From assembly GCA_964059195.1 (NCBI GenBank), contig CAXKWD010000011.1, positions 34,462,066-34,526,065 on the forward strand: a stretch of 64,000 nucleotides of DNA, read 5' to 3'. A program made the translations under genes and the position numbers. The notes under the pieces were generated by a model. It was not told the origin of the DNA and did not search any database. It saw only the letters and a list, made by a program, of their open reading frames with translations. Below are positions 47,261 to 59,215 of this stretch, piece by piece. The first letter of the stretch is position 1, and each line of letters starts with the position of its first letter. The stretch is from Ectobius pallidus. Lineage: Eukaryota; Arthropoda; Insecta; Blattodea; Ectobiidae.

Positions 47261-47746
47261 AAGTGGCTTATCGTTAAGACTTTGTTCATAATCCAAGCAT
47301 GTATGTGAATGGGGGCTTAAAGCTAATGCCTTTTCTTGTAGACCTCCAACGATACCTCTTTAACCGGCAAGATTCTTCAATTCCCTCATTCTCCTAAGGC
47401 CTGCAGTTATAGAATAAGGAATGACGAGAAAGGAAATTACCAGTAGGATATTAAGGAATGTGTTACGGCTAATAATTTTTTCTTCGCACTCTTTTGAGAA
47501 TGTGGGGTTCTTTAAACTGCCATAAATCTCCGACAGAGGATTGAGGACTTTTCTTCGCTTCTGTTTTTTTTTTTATTTTTTATTTTTTAAAGTTTGAACA
47601 CCCACGCAATTAGGTTTGAATTGCGAACCTCAAATCTCATCCAAGTTTATATTCATAGCATTGTGGTACATCAAAACTACAATTCTCATTCAATAGAAAA
47701 TTAATTGTTTCAGTTATTTTTGTGCCCTTTTAGTCGGCGCCATGGG
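47261..47746. other. Spacer, no supported gene
   Basis: No gene is visible. Confidence 0.5.
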
Positions 47747-47896
47747 CAGGCCCTGATAAGTCCTTCGGTTTATGAAATTATGGGTAAACTCTCCAAATTA
47801 ATTTGCTAATTGAACCCCTGCCAGGCCCTGATCCGTCCTTCGGTTTATGAAATTATGGGTAAACTCTCCAAATTAATTTGCTAATTGAACCCCTGC
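47747..47896. repeat. 75-bp tandem duplication, two copies
   Basis: The units 47747-47821 and 47822-47896 start CAGGCCCTGAT and end GAACCCCTGC. They differ only at an AA/CC pair. It is a recent local duplication. Confidence 0.95.
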
Positions 47897-49192
47897 TCTT
47901 CACATCTCCATTCACTTCTGTTTTTTTTCGTATAATTTTTCGTGTTACGTAGATATATAACAGTGGTACGCATCTTGTGGTCCAGGGACTCCTTGGAGAC
48001 CGTGAGAACATTGAAAAGTTCCCACGGGACCCCGATATAACTTACCATAATATGGTGTAACTAGGTATTGTTCCATTTAAAACATTGTATGTTTCCTCAA
48101 AAAACACACTTTCTAAGCATTATTCAAATCTGTTTATAGATTAAACGTACGAGCCTCTTACTACCAATCAATGCTGTGAAAACCGTACATCAATAGCACT
48201 TTCCATGTCCGAAATATCTGCAGTGCAAGTTTTAAGTGATTCAGTCTGTATAGTTCGTTTCATTGAACTGGTATAACAATCTATATACACTGATCCGTAG
48301 ATAAGCTGAAAAGTGAAAAGTTTTAAACACTGTTTGTTTCATTGAACTGCTATCGAAATCTGCACCGGACGTTTCAGGTTGTATTCACTTAGCTTTTCCA
48401 GATATCATTAAACATCTAAAAATAAATGTATGTAATATAATTATACCATTAACATCATATTTCATATTCACATCAGACTTATATTTATAAAGGGCGTAAA
48501 AGAACGTTTTATAATATTTTATATGTTTTCTGGAATGTCTTACACTCATTTTAAAGGGTTTCTTTTGTTAATGCCAGTGCTATTGTCATCTTTGTTATAT
48601 ATTTGAAAAAAAAATATCATTCAGGTTTTCCACGACATGTTATATTACTAAGGTGATTTTATCAAAACATGGTTTTCTGATATACGCCTCCTGTACATGT
48701 AAATCCTCAATTGTTAAAATTTCGAATTCAACGAAGAGAGGTTTACAATGAGACCTATAGGGACATTTTTAATGGTCCTAAAAATTATCTTTTGCAATAT
48801 CAGGATATCTTTAAAGGATGTCTTTATATTTTTGGCCCACTTAAAGATGCTCTAAGGGGCTTGCTACTCAGCCGAAAAGTTTGTTTTTTTCTGAGGGTAT
48901 CAGGAAGCTTCTGCAACGATGGATCAAGTGGATTGAGAAGCAAGGGGACTATGTTGAAAAATGAGGTAGTTGAAAGTTTTGTATTGTTGCAATAAATTTA
49001 AAAATGAAAGTGCGGATACTTTACACAAAAAGAAGAAAACACACAACACTTCAGAATTAACCTCCAAATCAATCAGCTGATTAATGAACTGATAATATTA
49101 CCTCAATAGCGTACGTACCTCTATGAAAGAAAATTTTGTTATCTAATAAATGATATCATGAGTTCTAATATTAATAGCTAGTTCTGTGAAAC
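47897..49192. other. Spacer with possible one-ended hAT relic
   Basis: CAGTGGTACGCATCTTGTGG at about 47961-47980 resembles a hAT left end with no partner. Around 48256-48370 a GTTTCATTGAACTG...TAT(A/C)...AATCT word occurs twice about 80 bases apart. No gene is seen. Confidence 0.4.
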
Positions 49193-49337
49193 CCATTAAC
49201 GGCCGTGGGTGACGGCATGCTGACCACATGCCCCCCAGTATCTGCCTACGGGAGATGACGCAGCGGTCGGGTGGTAGGCCAAGTCCCTCCCGGGATGTAG
49301 CGCCACGGAGTTTTTTTTTTTTTTTTTTTTTTTTTTT
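49193..49337 (+). mobile_element. SINE family B, 5'-truncated, 13-bp target duplication
   Basis: It holds the family B 3' end (ATGCTGACCACATGCC, GATGACGCAGCGGTCGGGTG, GTAGCGCCACGGAG) followed by a T26 tail. AGTTCTGTGAAAC occurs at 49180-49192 and 49338-49350. Its tail is unusual in being pure T on the sense strand. Confidence 0.95.
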
Positions 49338-49600
49338 AGTTCTGTGAAACAGAACCCAGGGGTAGGCCTATACAACGTCAGGGCGCTAAGTTACCGGGGG
49401 CCTTCCAAAATCGTAACACAGTGGTAGAGGAAGAACTTTTACCTTTTCCAATAGGCTACATATGTTCTGACATTGGCCAAAAAATTCATAAATAATATAA
49501 AATGTAATAAATTATCAATGAGGCATTAAACAAAATGAAATGGATATACAGTAGGCCTATTCGTCTACAGCATATGGATATTTTATCTTATGGTCCTTAT

Positions 49601-49701
49601 CATGGGCGTCCGCAGAAATTTTGTCAAGGGGGGCAAATGAATAAATTGCTGCCACCCCCACTATGCTGCAAGCACTACAACAACTTTATTATTATTAGGC
49701 C

Positions 49702-49740
<39 letters not shown>

Positions 49741-50166
49741 TATTATCAACATCGTCATCATCCACATCCTTGATTTACTGTAGGGGGAAATATGGCTATG
49801 GATAGGCCTACAAAGAAAATATCTGATCTAGTACACTCACATGACTTTTTCTATCCCTTACAATTTCAAAAGTACTAAATATTCATATAAAATGTGATAC
49901 TTCCGTTGCCTTACCTTCATTACAGCAAAATGTTGGCTAGAAATGATTTTAAGTTTAGTGGAAGTAATTATTCCTACCTGCTCATATCTAAGGTAGTCAA
50001 CTGTGGTGAATTCGTTTTTGCCCAAACAACTCCAATTACAGAATGTGGAAATTTAAGCCTCTCTTCACACTAGTTACTTATAGTCATTTACTTTAGAGAT
50101 TTATGGGTAAACAAAATTTCCAGGTGGGGCTACGGTCCTACCCTGTCCCCCTTTCGGACGGCCATG
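49601..50166. mobile_element. hAT-like MITE, 566 bp, perfect 8-bp target duplication
   Basis: The ends are CATGGGCGTCCGCAGAAA and TTTCGGACGGCCATG. GTCCTTAT occurs at 49593-49600 and 50167-50174. An (ATT)n run containing a TAGGCCTA word lies at 49687-49746. Non-coding. Confidence 0.95.
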
Positions 50167-50539
50167 GTCCTTATTGAAAGCTTTGTTTCAAGAAGCTCTT
50201 TAATATACAGAATCTGATATCAAAAACTTACTGTCCGGTGTGTGTGGTATTTCTTTTTTAGAAAGCATTTTTTCAACCTCTCGTGCCTTTGATTCGCTAC
50301 ATTTTCCTCATGCATAGGCCTACAGCTGAAGTCACGAGAGATTATAGACAAAGAAGATTGAATACTCCAGCAATAATAAAGAACATATGAACGCTGTCAT
50401 TGCGATGCCATTTATTAATATTTCTGTTGCTTTGTATCGATCACAAACGTCCGACCTTGATGCTATTGCTCTTTACCCCTTTCATGTCCCTTGTCTCTAT
50501 TCTTAGTGGGGGAAAAAACACACAATTGACACGTGTCTG

Positions 50540-51205
50540 ATTGAGAGAAAAATCTGATGTGAAACGCATAACTTCCTCTGCCCAAATAAAAGTTTTGCCT
50601 CCTAGTATAATAGGCCCATATTATGACAATCTCTACATGTAAATTGGTTGTAAAAATGAAGAGAATGTCGTACCTCATCGCATCGTATCCCCGAAAGATA
50701 CATAACCCAAATAAAATCTGATTGATATACTCTCCTAACTTTCTTTACTTTAAACATGGCCAATACACTTTTCTCACTTCACATTCTAATATAGAACAAG
50801 ACCACAAAGAGCGCGTATTTAGAGTGGGTGGCTTATAACTACCCTTCAGATATATAATTTTTTAATGTTTCAAATAAAAGCTTTAGCTGATGGTATAAGT
50901 ACCCGATGTACAAAATTTAAAGAAAATCGTAAGAGGCGTTTTCGAGAAAATCGCAAAAAAGTAAAATTTCTTCTTGTAAAGTCCCCTTAAAAATAAGAGA
51001 AAGTTGTCGCCAATTATGACGCAGTGTCACATCCTCAGAAGGTACCTAACCCAAATACAAAACTTTGTTTTCATGCGATTTGCTGTTCTTGAGCTAGGTG
51101 ACACAGAGACACACACACTGACATATTTCCGAAAATAGTATTTCTGGATTGAGGGAACCTCAAAGGTGTATTTATGATAGAAACTCAAATCTTGGTAAGC
51201 CTGTG
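50540..51205. repeat. Unclassified ~670-bp dispersed repeat, inverted partner of 28690-29400
   Basis: The same blocks as the partner occur in reverse orientation (TGTCACATCCTCAGAAGGTA, GCTTATAACTACCCTTCAG, CTCACTTCACATTCT, AATCTGATGTGAAAC). Substitutions and small indels are frequent. No coding capacity or terminal structure is seen. Confidence 0.75.
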
Positions 51206-51295
51206 GGTGTTAAGGTGTACTTGATGCTAGACTAAACACAGCCATGATGCAATTCTCACTTAGCACGTATTCTACATCAAAACATTACTAAAGTC

Positions 51296-51520
51296 CATAG
51301 GCGTATCCAGGCCGACCATATGGGGGGGTTAACCCCCCAGGGAGAGGGGGTCCTCCCCCGGAAAATTTTAAAAATTAAGATGCACAATAATGAGTTTTAA
51401 GCTTCCCACGCTTTATACTCGTATTAAGTAATTTATAAGCAGACTTAAAAAAATTGTACAATTTTCCTTTTTTTAATCAATGGGGGGGGGGGTTCAAAAC
51501 CCCCCCTCGTTACGCCTCTG
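51296..51520. mobile_element. hAT-like MITE, 225 bp, perfect 8-bp target duplication
   Basis: Sister of 44246-44514. It starts CATAGGCGTATCCAGG and ends CTCGTTACGCCTCTG. CTAAAGTC occurs at 51288-51295 and 51521-51528. It has a central deletion relative to the sister. Confidence 0.97.
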
Positions 51521-51528
51521 CTAAAGTC

Positions 51529-52093
51529 AATGACTTATTAAAAGCAGAGAACTCAGTAAGCCATAGCCTACATAAAATTCAGCATAAAAATAACTATTTT
51601 TGCTCAGTTATATGAAAATTGCTAGAAAATGCATTTGTTCAATCTCTTTAAGCAAGGAACTGGAGTTATAGAATTGTCTAATTCTCGTGGTGAGAACTTG
51701 CATCCTTCGAAATCACACGTACGCTTCGACTGCTATCGCCTTGAACAGTCGGATTATTAACCGACAACACGTGTGATGACATCAAAGTTCGCCGCGATGC
51801 TTTTGTTTCAGAGTATGTTTGCATTGGCTTTGTTGAAAAAACATTGCTAATTAGCAATGTAGCATTAATGCTATGTGAATATAATTCAGCCGGTTGAGAA
51901 ACATGTAGAGAACTCAGGGACATAATATCTAAATTTGGACTACTCGTTGCTTAAATATTGCAGAGTGTAGTTAGAAAAATACTTTGCACAAAATGGGGTA
52001 ACTTTCATACAATCTCCACCAGGTTCTTTTCAAGTCTGAAACATATAAATATGATGTATTTTGAATTCAACCTGGCTGAGTGGCAAAATAAAA

Positions 52094-52124
<31 letters not shown>

Positions 52125-53522
52125 GCCCGGATCTTTATGACTTGTCATATTTTCTTCTAGAACATTATTTCAGTCACGGCATTGATTAAAAAAATAACTG
52201 AACGTTCGTGACTACTTTTATGTATTTTAAAAGTTGGCATATTTCGGTTCATTTTTGCCGTTTTTGTCATATTGTGCATATTTTCGCGTTTTAAAGTAAT
52301 GTTTCGATTACAATTACGGATATGACATTCAGAAGGATTGTCAATGGGATGCGGCCTAGTTACTAGTTATTTCCCATAGGCCTATAAACTAGCCTATAGT
52401 TACAAGCTAAAACTACGCAATCTTCCAGCGACCTACTGTGAGGTGATGTTATTTCCTAACATTCTTCTGATTGAAGTAAACTATGTTCGTTTTAAATACT
52501 TCATGGAACACGACGAACCAGATTCCAGACCCATCAACATTGAAGAAAAAATTGTTTACCTTCTTGTAATCTTGGTAATATTTTGGTAATATATTTTACT
52601 GGATACACAAGTCCTTGATGCAGTGTCATTCAACAATATTATAATGATATTATTTTGACAAGGCCATGAAACTGTTAAAATAGCACGATTTAATAAAGTG
52701 ATGAATTAAATATGTGTTTATTTGGTTATAATTGCATTTTCGGGTCATATTTAGCTATTTTTAAGATCAAATTGCATTGCATATTTCTGGCTTTTTAGGC
52801 CATAAACATCTGAGCCCTAATTATTATAAACTAAATTTCGATTCCATCATTTTCAGTTTAAAGCCTACGAATCCTTACAAGTAGTCTACCCAGCATTCTT
52901 GTGCTATTTTTCCGTTTTAAATGACGGAAGAATGCGAAAAGTTAGTCAGTTAATTATTAAGTGCTGTAAAAATGCTGTCTCCGCAATGCGCATCTTTCAT
53001 TTTTCAGCATATATTCAACCAGCTTATAACGAATGGCGTATGAAACCGATGTGGGTTAGTTTGTAAAGAGATGCCTCAAGGGATGTATTTGAAGATAGTG
53101 GAATGTTATAAAAAGGTTAGCAAAATGTTGTACGAGCCTCTATCCATTATCTTATATGTTTGGATATAAATAATATGTACCTTGTGCCATTTATATATAA
53201 CCTACTTCAGTTTTACATACAATTTAAAATTATTATTCAAGATTTTATTAAGTATGTATCAAGCGTTGTAAACAAGGCAATTAGACCTGTTACAAGAAAA
53301 GTAATCATCTTAACAATTTTAAGACTGCTATTAAAATTTCAAAAACTGTCTTAAACAGCTATAAAAAAGTCGGTTTAAGCCAACAATATACATACAGATT
53401 TAAACTAGTAGTTCATAATTATAATAGAGTATATCTCTACAATTATTCTATTGGCCTATACTCAAAATTTCTGCACACGACTACAAACAACACCAAGTTC
53501 AAATAAATGTAATGTAGCCTAA
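51529..53522. other. AT-rich spacer, no supported gene
   Basis: (ATT)n lies at 52097-52124, next to an ACCTGGCTGAGTGGCA tRNA-like word. No gene is visible. Confidence 0.5.
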
Positions 53523-53725
53523 TACAAGTAAGAATCAGCTTGAAAAATTTTATGTCATAACCGGGATTTGAACACGGATCTGATTCTGAATCAGTTGAGG
53601 AATTTGATGTTGTACTGACATGTTGTCATGGTAGCTCAATGGTAGAGCATCAGCGCGTTAAGCTGAAGATCCGTGTTCAAATCCCGGTTATGACATAACA
53701 TTTTTCAAGCTGATTCTTACTTGTA
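53523..53725. mobile_element. tRNA-like inverted pair (foldback), 59-bp arms, 58/59 identical
   Basis: The left arm 53523-53581 and right arm 53667-53725 are exact inverted copies apart from one base. The right arm contains the T-arm and acceptor 3' strand of the tRNA-like sequence at 53625-53695. The left arm repeats these in reverse. The 85-base loop holds the D and anticodon arms. The architecture parallels 17299-17504. The near-identity suggests a young structure. Confidence 0.9.
53625..53695 (+). tRNA. tRNA-Asn(GTT)-like sequence, probably a SINE module
   Basis: It folds by eye as a cloverleaf. The acceptor GTCATGG/TTATGAC has two G-U pairs. The D stem is GCTC/GAGC. The anticodon stem is TCAGC/GCTGA with loop GCGTTAA, giving anticodon GTT at 53657-53659. 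The T stem is CCGTG/CCCGG with one mismatch and loop TTCAAAT. A box and B box are plausible. A genuine gene is possible, but the T-stem mismatch, the weak acceptor, the 4-base variable loop and its place in an inverted pair favour a tRNA-derived repeat. Anticodon-based identity is inference. Confidence 0.5.
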
Positions 53726-54944
53726 TTAATATCCCAGACATGGATTTAATGTCTATTTCCTTTCCCTCCAAATGTAATGTAAATTAGAAATCCTAATATA
53801 AAATGAAATTTTCAGTTTAAAATACTTTCATATCTCTCTTCCTTTGCAGCACATCCCTCTATTTCCTACTTATAAGATAATGAAATGGTAGTACTCACAA
53901 TTTTTGTTCATTTGTAGACTCTGCAATCGAAAGTGAAGTTCATTAATGAAATTATATTAAAATCTTCTATGACATGGTACAATGCATTCTGCATTGCGTT
54001 AATAAGAACATTTCACATCCGAACTCAGAGATGTAGGCCTGTAACAAGCGTGTAACATATGTATGCACCATAATTAATAGGATTGTATTTTTAATAAGAA
54101 ATCTTAAGCCTACCAAATGAGAACTACTGGGGGAAACTGTTGTTTTGTGAACAAGATTTTAATTTTACAGAAAAGAGCCATAAAATCAACCGCAAATTCG
54201 GAATAGACTGTAAACAACTTCCTAAAAATTTACAGAACATGGCTTTTATCAATCTACACATTTTAAAGTTAATTTTATACATTCAAGATAATCTTATTTC
54301 ATACGATGAAATAAATTTTATATAGTTTTATTGAACTAGAGATACACATTTGCGAGAGGGACTTCTCGTTAACATAACTTAATAATCCTATGTAAGCTAA
54401 GATCTTAAAATAGTTTTAACGTTGATTTGTATAGTATATAATCTGTGATTTTTATATGTTGACATAGCCTAGACTATTGTTATTTTACTGAAGGGCTTAA
54501 TAATAACAACAGAAATGATATGTATAAAATGCATTAACGCCATCTGTTAGCGGAATACTGTAATATCCACACCCCCAAACGCGTTTCTTGGACTCTACAT
54601 TATGTATAAGGATGCATAATTGCACCATCTGTGTATGCAAATCATTACTACCATCTTCGTTTCAAGCTGATCGCCACTGCACTGCATTTCAGCACTATCG
54701 CACCATCTATCCGAGAAAATTATACTTTCTTTCTCTCGTTCGACATAGTTTTAAATCGTTCGCTCGTCTGACGTCCCTTGCTATTGCATACCACCCACAC
54801 GCGAAACTGTTTACTAAACTTCGGATTTTTAGTAAAATCCTATTTTAATCCTTAAAAGACATGTAAAAAGTCGTAGATACGCGTTTCATAGAAACGTCTG
54901 AAACTGATGCTTTTAGGGGACCTGAAACTGCCTATTTTGATGCT
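53726..54944. other. Spacer, no supported gene
   Basis: No gene is visible. 54893-54945 shares words with 26805-26870 (opposite strand). Confidence 0.5.
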
Positions 54945-54959
54945 GTAAAAGAACCGGAT

Positions 54960-55459
54960 GACAGTTATTCTTCCGGTTGTATTAAATGGATGTGAGGCTT
55001 ACTCTTCGGGAAGAACCTAATCTGAAAGTGTTCGAAAAGAGGATGCTTAGGAAAATATTTGGGCCTAAGAGAGATGAAAATGGGGACTGCAGAAAATGCA
55101 TAACGACGGGCTTCATAACCTGTCCTCGTCACCAGAGATAGTACGGGTGATTAAATCTCGGAGGATGAAGTGGGCTGGACATGTTGCGCGCATGGGGGAG
55201 GAAAGTCATATTTTAAAAAATATTGTCGGGGAGACCCGAAGGGAAAAGACCACTTGGAAGACATAGACGCAGGTGGGAGGACAGTATTAGGATAGATTTA
55301 AGGGAAGTCGGATTTGTGAGGGATGGTTGGATGGAGTTAGCAGAGAATTGGGTTGAATGGCGGGATCAGGTGAGCGCGGCAATGAACCTTCGGGTTCCGT
55401 AAAATAGGTAATATTCCTTGAGATTTCTTAGGAATTGTCTATTGTCATTGAGTAAGTAA
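54960..55459 (+). mobile_element. 5'-truncated LINE 3' end, 15-bp target duplication
   Basis: It is flanked by GTAAAAGAACCGGAT (54945-54959) and GTAAAAGAACCAGAT (55460-55474). The coding tail is recognisable in pieces (TVILPVVLNGCEA, IVRVIKSRRMKWAGHVARMG) but is frameshifted and has stops. The 3' untranslated region ends GAGTAAGTAAG. Same family as 19120-19630. Confidence 0.9.
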
Positions 55460-55822
55460 GTAAAAGAACCAGATACACTTTGGTGCAACGTATTACATAA
55501 TTTTACAGCAAGTGGTAACATTCCTATCAGACCCTACATACTAGATTCACCATGGTTACAAAGAGACGATTGATTTGTCTAGTATTATACAAATATTATT
55601 TTTTTGGTTAAGGCTAATTAAAGCGATGTTGGATTTAATAATTTTATATTTAATTGAATATAAATGACTGGCTATAGCTGTTTTTGCAGAAACAGAAAAT
55701 GACTTCATTCCAGAAGTATTATAATAAGTTATATCGATTGTCCCGCGATAGACTATTTCGATTACAGTTACACAAATAGCGATGCGTTTAATACTTTTTC
55801 GTGGTTTTAATTATTCATTATT

Positions 55823-56022
55823 GGCCGCCCCCATGGCTAAGTGGTTAGACGCTCGCCTTTCTCCACTGAAACCCGGGATCAAATCTCAGTGGAATTTGTG
55901 GTGGGCAAAATGGGGTCGGGGCAGGTTTTCTCGAGGTGCCCCTGTCTCCCCTGCCTTATATCTTACCACCGTTGCTCCATTCGCCAAAGTATGACCATTT
56001 GGTTGCAATAAAGAATTATAAC
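55823..56022 (+). mobile_element. tRNA-derived SINE (family E), ~11-bp target duplication
   Basis: The head GGCCGCCCCCATGGCTAAGT with A box TGGCTAAGTGG, and GGGATCAAATCTC as a B-box relic, are followed by a 120-bp body ending in an AATAAAGAATTATAA tail. TATT(C/G)ATTATT occurs at 55812-55822 and 56023-56033. Confidence 0.8.
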
Positions 56023-56029
56023 TATTGAT

Positions 56030-56640
56030 TATTAGGGCCAGGAAGTTTATGAAAAGTCATACTTTTTAATAATGCACTCCATTATATGCTAGCGTTAAGA
56101 TGTTTTTACAAGACATGAAAGATGCAAGAGAAAATTGATGGTATCATTTTGCATATTGTTGCATACTTTAATAGTTTTACAAAAGTGCATCACATTTGCT
56201 TGATATTAAAACATTTGTGCATATTCATAAATTTTTCACCATCTTAACGGCATATTTATAACGGATTTTAAATATTGTGCAAATTATCTCTTAATTCAAA
56301 CATTTACAGCATATTTGTCAAGGTGAATGTTTTGAGAACCGACTGTACAATAATTAACAGTAGCCTAATGTTTTCGGAACTGATTGTATACTATTAAAGC
56401 GACGTTTCACTTCATTAGTTTTCAAAATACTAAAATTTTCGCATTGGCCTTATTTAAAAAAGAAGTTTATTAATGTAATTATAACTTATAATGTAATTCA
56501 GCTAACATGAGCACGTAAAGTAATAAAATATTAGTTAAATGATAGAGCTTACCACTCCGGAGCATATTTTCCAAATTTTAGAGCATATTTCCATGCATAT
56601 TTTTCTTCTGATAGAGCATTAACTTCATTCTGTTATCAGT
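56030..56640. repeat. Unclassified ~600-bp dispersed repeat, inverted partner of 62640-63255
   Basis: Aligned on opposite strands, the copies share GAAGTTTATGAAAAGTCAT-like, TTTTGCATATTGTTGCATA, TTGATATTAAAACATTTGTG, GAATGTTTTGAGAACCGACT, and CGGAGCATATTTT words in order. GCATATTT recurs many times. No coding frame or inverted termini are seen. Confidence 0.75.
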
Positions 56641-58438
56641 CACCTTATAGAGTCACGGACAGTAGATGTTTCTTCAGAAAGTAAGGTGGTCAGGTCAGAT
56701 GTAAGACACGCCAGAACTTGGAGTTGCGTGGTTCAGCTCAGCTTATTGTTCCCACACTGTTCATTCGTCATTCGTCATTCTACCCTAGCATTTTGTGTTG
56801 GTATCTTTTGTTTCTCTATCCTCCGCTTCTTGTGCTTCGAAGCTTAAAAACGGCCGTGTAGTTTCCAGCCAACTTAACCCAGCCAGCAGCCGGGGCTTAA
56901 AGAAAAGGGACGGAGGCTGAAAGGCTGAGATTACGGTATAATTTGCTAGCAACTAGATAATTTAAGTAATTTCGCAGTCGTTCGCAAGGAGTCATAATTC
57001 CGTACTCTTTGCTCGGTGGGCCGCAAGGGTAGTTAGCTGTAATGGTAGGGTGGAAGGAGGCAGGGGAGGGCTGATAATTACTCGAGATGATAGGTACGAG
57101 ATTAGGGGTTGAACAAGTAAACGTCCCTGACCCCCGTCTCCGTCTCTCTTTCCCTCAAATTGTGTTAAGAATGCCATTCTTTCTCTTGTATTCAGACCTT
57201 CGCTAGTCTGCTTCTCCAGTGATCAGCGAATGTTCTGTTTAGTACAATGTAACCCATGTTACGGAATAAATGGTGGCTTGCCATTTAATTCAAGATAGGG
57301 ACGTATTTAACAGTGGACTTATATGAAAACAATGTCCAGCGAGGGTAGGTTTCTGAAGAGCAGCGGAATTGTCAGATTCGCTTTTCACTACTGTCGTACA
57401 CCAGCTAAATTACAAGAAAGGTAAACGCGCAATCGGTAGATTTCATCCCCGTATTTTTTAAAATAATCAGCCATTAATTAAATGCGATACCTTTAAAAAA
57501 AGCAGTGTTGCCTTGTTATAATAGAATAATAGTTGAGATATCACATATTTAAAACTATACACTTCTTAAAGTTACATTATTTATATTATTAATTTGTATT
57601 AGGCCTAGAAGGTATATTGCGATATATAAATATATAAGTCATATAAATTCTTCCGTAGGTACGATAGGAGTAGCTTTGAAAGTTGTAACTATAAAGAATT
57701 CGAAAAATTCCTTATTTCTCAAAATAGGTCTCAGTCATTCAATACTGAGAATACTCTATCCGAAGTTTTCTAGTTTTCTTAATTTAGCCTTAGTAACGAA
57801 AGACTTACTCTGTAGCTAAGACAATAGTTATTTCCCTTGCCTTAAAATACGTCTTAAATTAAGAAGGAAACTACGATTTTAATTTAATTCGCTTCCTGTA
57901 TTAGGCTCCATTTTGTTATTATTTTATTATATTCGTTCATAACAGTGCATTATGCAACTAGCCTTTCGCGAGTTCCATAATGTTCATACGAATGTTCTAA
58001 TTGCCATTAAAGGCGAGTTACATTCGATTGTTTTTGTTCGATCATAATTAATTGTTTAAGTTCTGAGTGCTTAGATTCATCAATGAAACGAATCGGCTGG
58101 CTTCGGCGATTAGCTGTTAGTAAGTTCTTGTCTTTTGCGATAGATAGCAGGTGGTGGCTTGAGTGGAACTAGAAGCTTCTATTGGCGTTTTAACCTCAAA
58201 CCAACGGAATTAAAAACACGAAATGAACTCAATTTAGTACAATATTAAAAACAACAAGAACAGAATTTATTTTATTTTAAAAACAGGTTGCTTACTATGC
58301 ACTTTGATTTGCTGTTATTAAGGCTTGAAGATTACTCCCTGTTCCATATTAATCGATACATCAACAATGATATATTGATATTCAATACATTAGTGATATC
58401 ATTATGATACTGCTACGTCACATTTAATAAGCGTATTA
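56641..58438. other. Spacer, no supported gene
   Basis: No gene is visible. The 56750-57170 part is less AT-rich but holds no recognisable domain. Confidence 0.5.
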
Positions 58439-58492
58439 TACAGGGTGCGGGATTTATAGTTTCCCATTTTCAAAACCGTGTAAAATATTTAT

Positions 58493-58700
58493 TTAACATA
58501 GAAATAAGATACGTTGAACATTTTTAAATGTCTTACAGTTTTGGTCTAACTTTTTGAATATGATGTCCTTGAGATGCCCTCCATTAACTTCAACACCTTG
58601 CTGCAATCTCCCTCGTACACTGGCCATTCCGCTATGTGTAGTTTCTGCGTAACACTTGCAAAATTCCTGCAAATCCTCGCATAATCCACGAGCGGCCACT
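58493..58700 (-). pseudogene. Inverted second copy of the DD41D transposase C-terminal tail
   Basis: The minus strand of the left arm encodes LQEFCKCYAETTHSGMASVR and GRLQQGVEVNGGHLKDIIFK, the tail that normally follows the catalytic core encoded on the plus strand. It is in better reading condition than the plus-strand copy. It contains no catalytic residue and exists because the left arm is an inverted duplication. Confidence 0.8.
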
Positions 58701-59215
58701 TCACACTCTGGTGTGGTGTGCCATTGCAGCGCAGGGTACGATTGGTCCTTATTTCTTTGAGATTGATAATGGTGCTTCGGTGACTGTCAACTCTGAACGT
58801 TCCAATCGCATGCTGCAAACTTTCTTCCTACCAGAGTTGACACATCGTAACTTGGATATTGAGAGATTGTGGTTTCAACAGGATGGTGCTGCAGCACATA
58901 CTGCACGTTTTTCAATGGACACGCTACATGCTGCTTTCCCCGGCCGAATTCTTTCCAGGTTTGGTGATATCCAATGACCCTCCAAATCTCCCGACCTTAC
59001 TGCACCAGATTTTTTTCTGTGGGGCTATCTGAAGTCTAAAGTTTTCGCTCATGCCCTCCCTGACATTGAGAGTCTTAAAAATGCAATTCAGCAGGAAATT
59101 GCAAATGTTACGCAAAACACACAGATCGCGTAATGGCCAGTGTACGAGGGAGATTGCAGCAATCTGTTCAAGTCAATGGAGGGCATCTCAAGGACAAGAT
59201 ATTCAAAAAGTAAAA
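58693..59215 (+). pseudogene. DD41D mariner transposase, C-terminal half remnant
   Basis: The frame starts around VWCAIAAQGTIGPYFFEID, continues to FQQDGAAAHTARFSMD, and then FGDIQ is followed by a TGA stop (58975-58977) where Trp is expected. It resumes as PSKSPDLTAPDFFLWGYLKS and NAIQQEIANVTQNT. The Asp of QQD and the Asp of TAPD are separated by 41 residues counting the stop, the DD41D spacing known from rosa-like mariners. A later shift puts the final SVRGRLQQ-like tail out of frame. The N-terminal DNA-binding half and first Asp are absent. It cannot be active. Confidence 0.85.
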
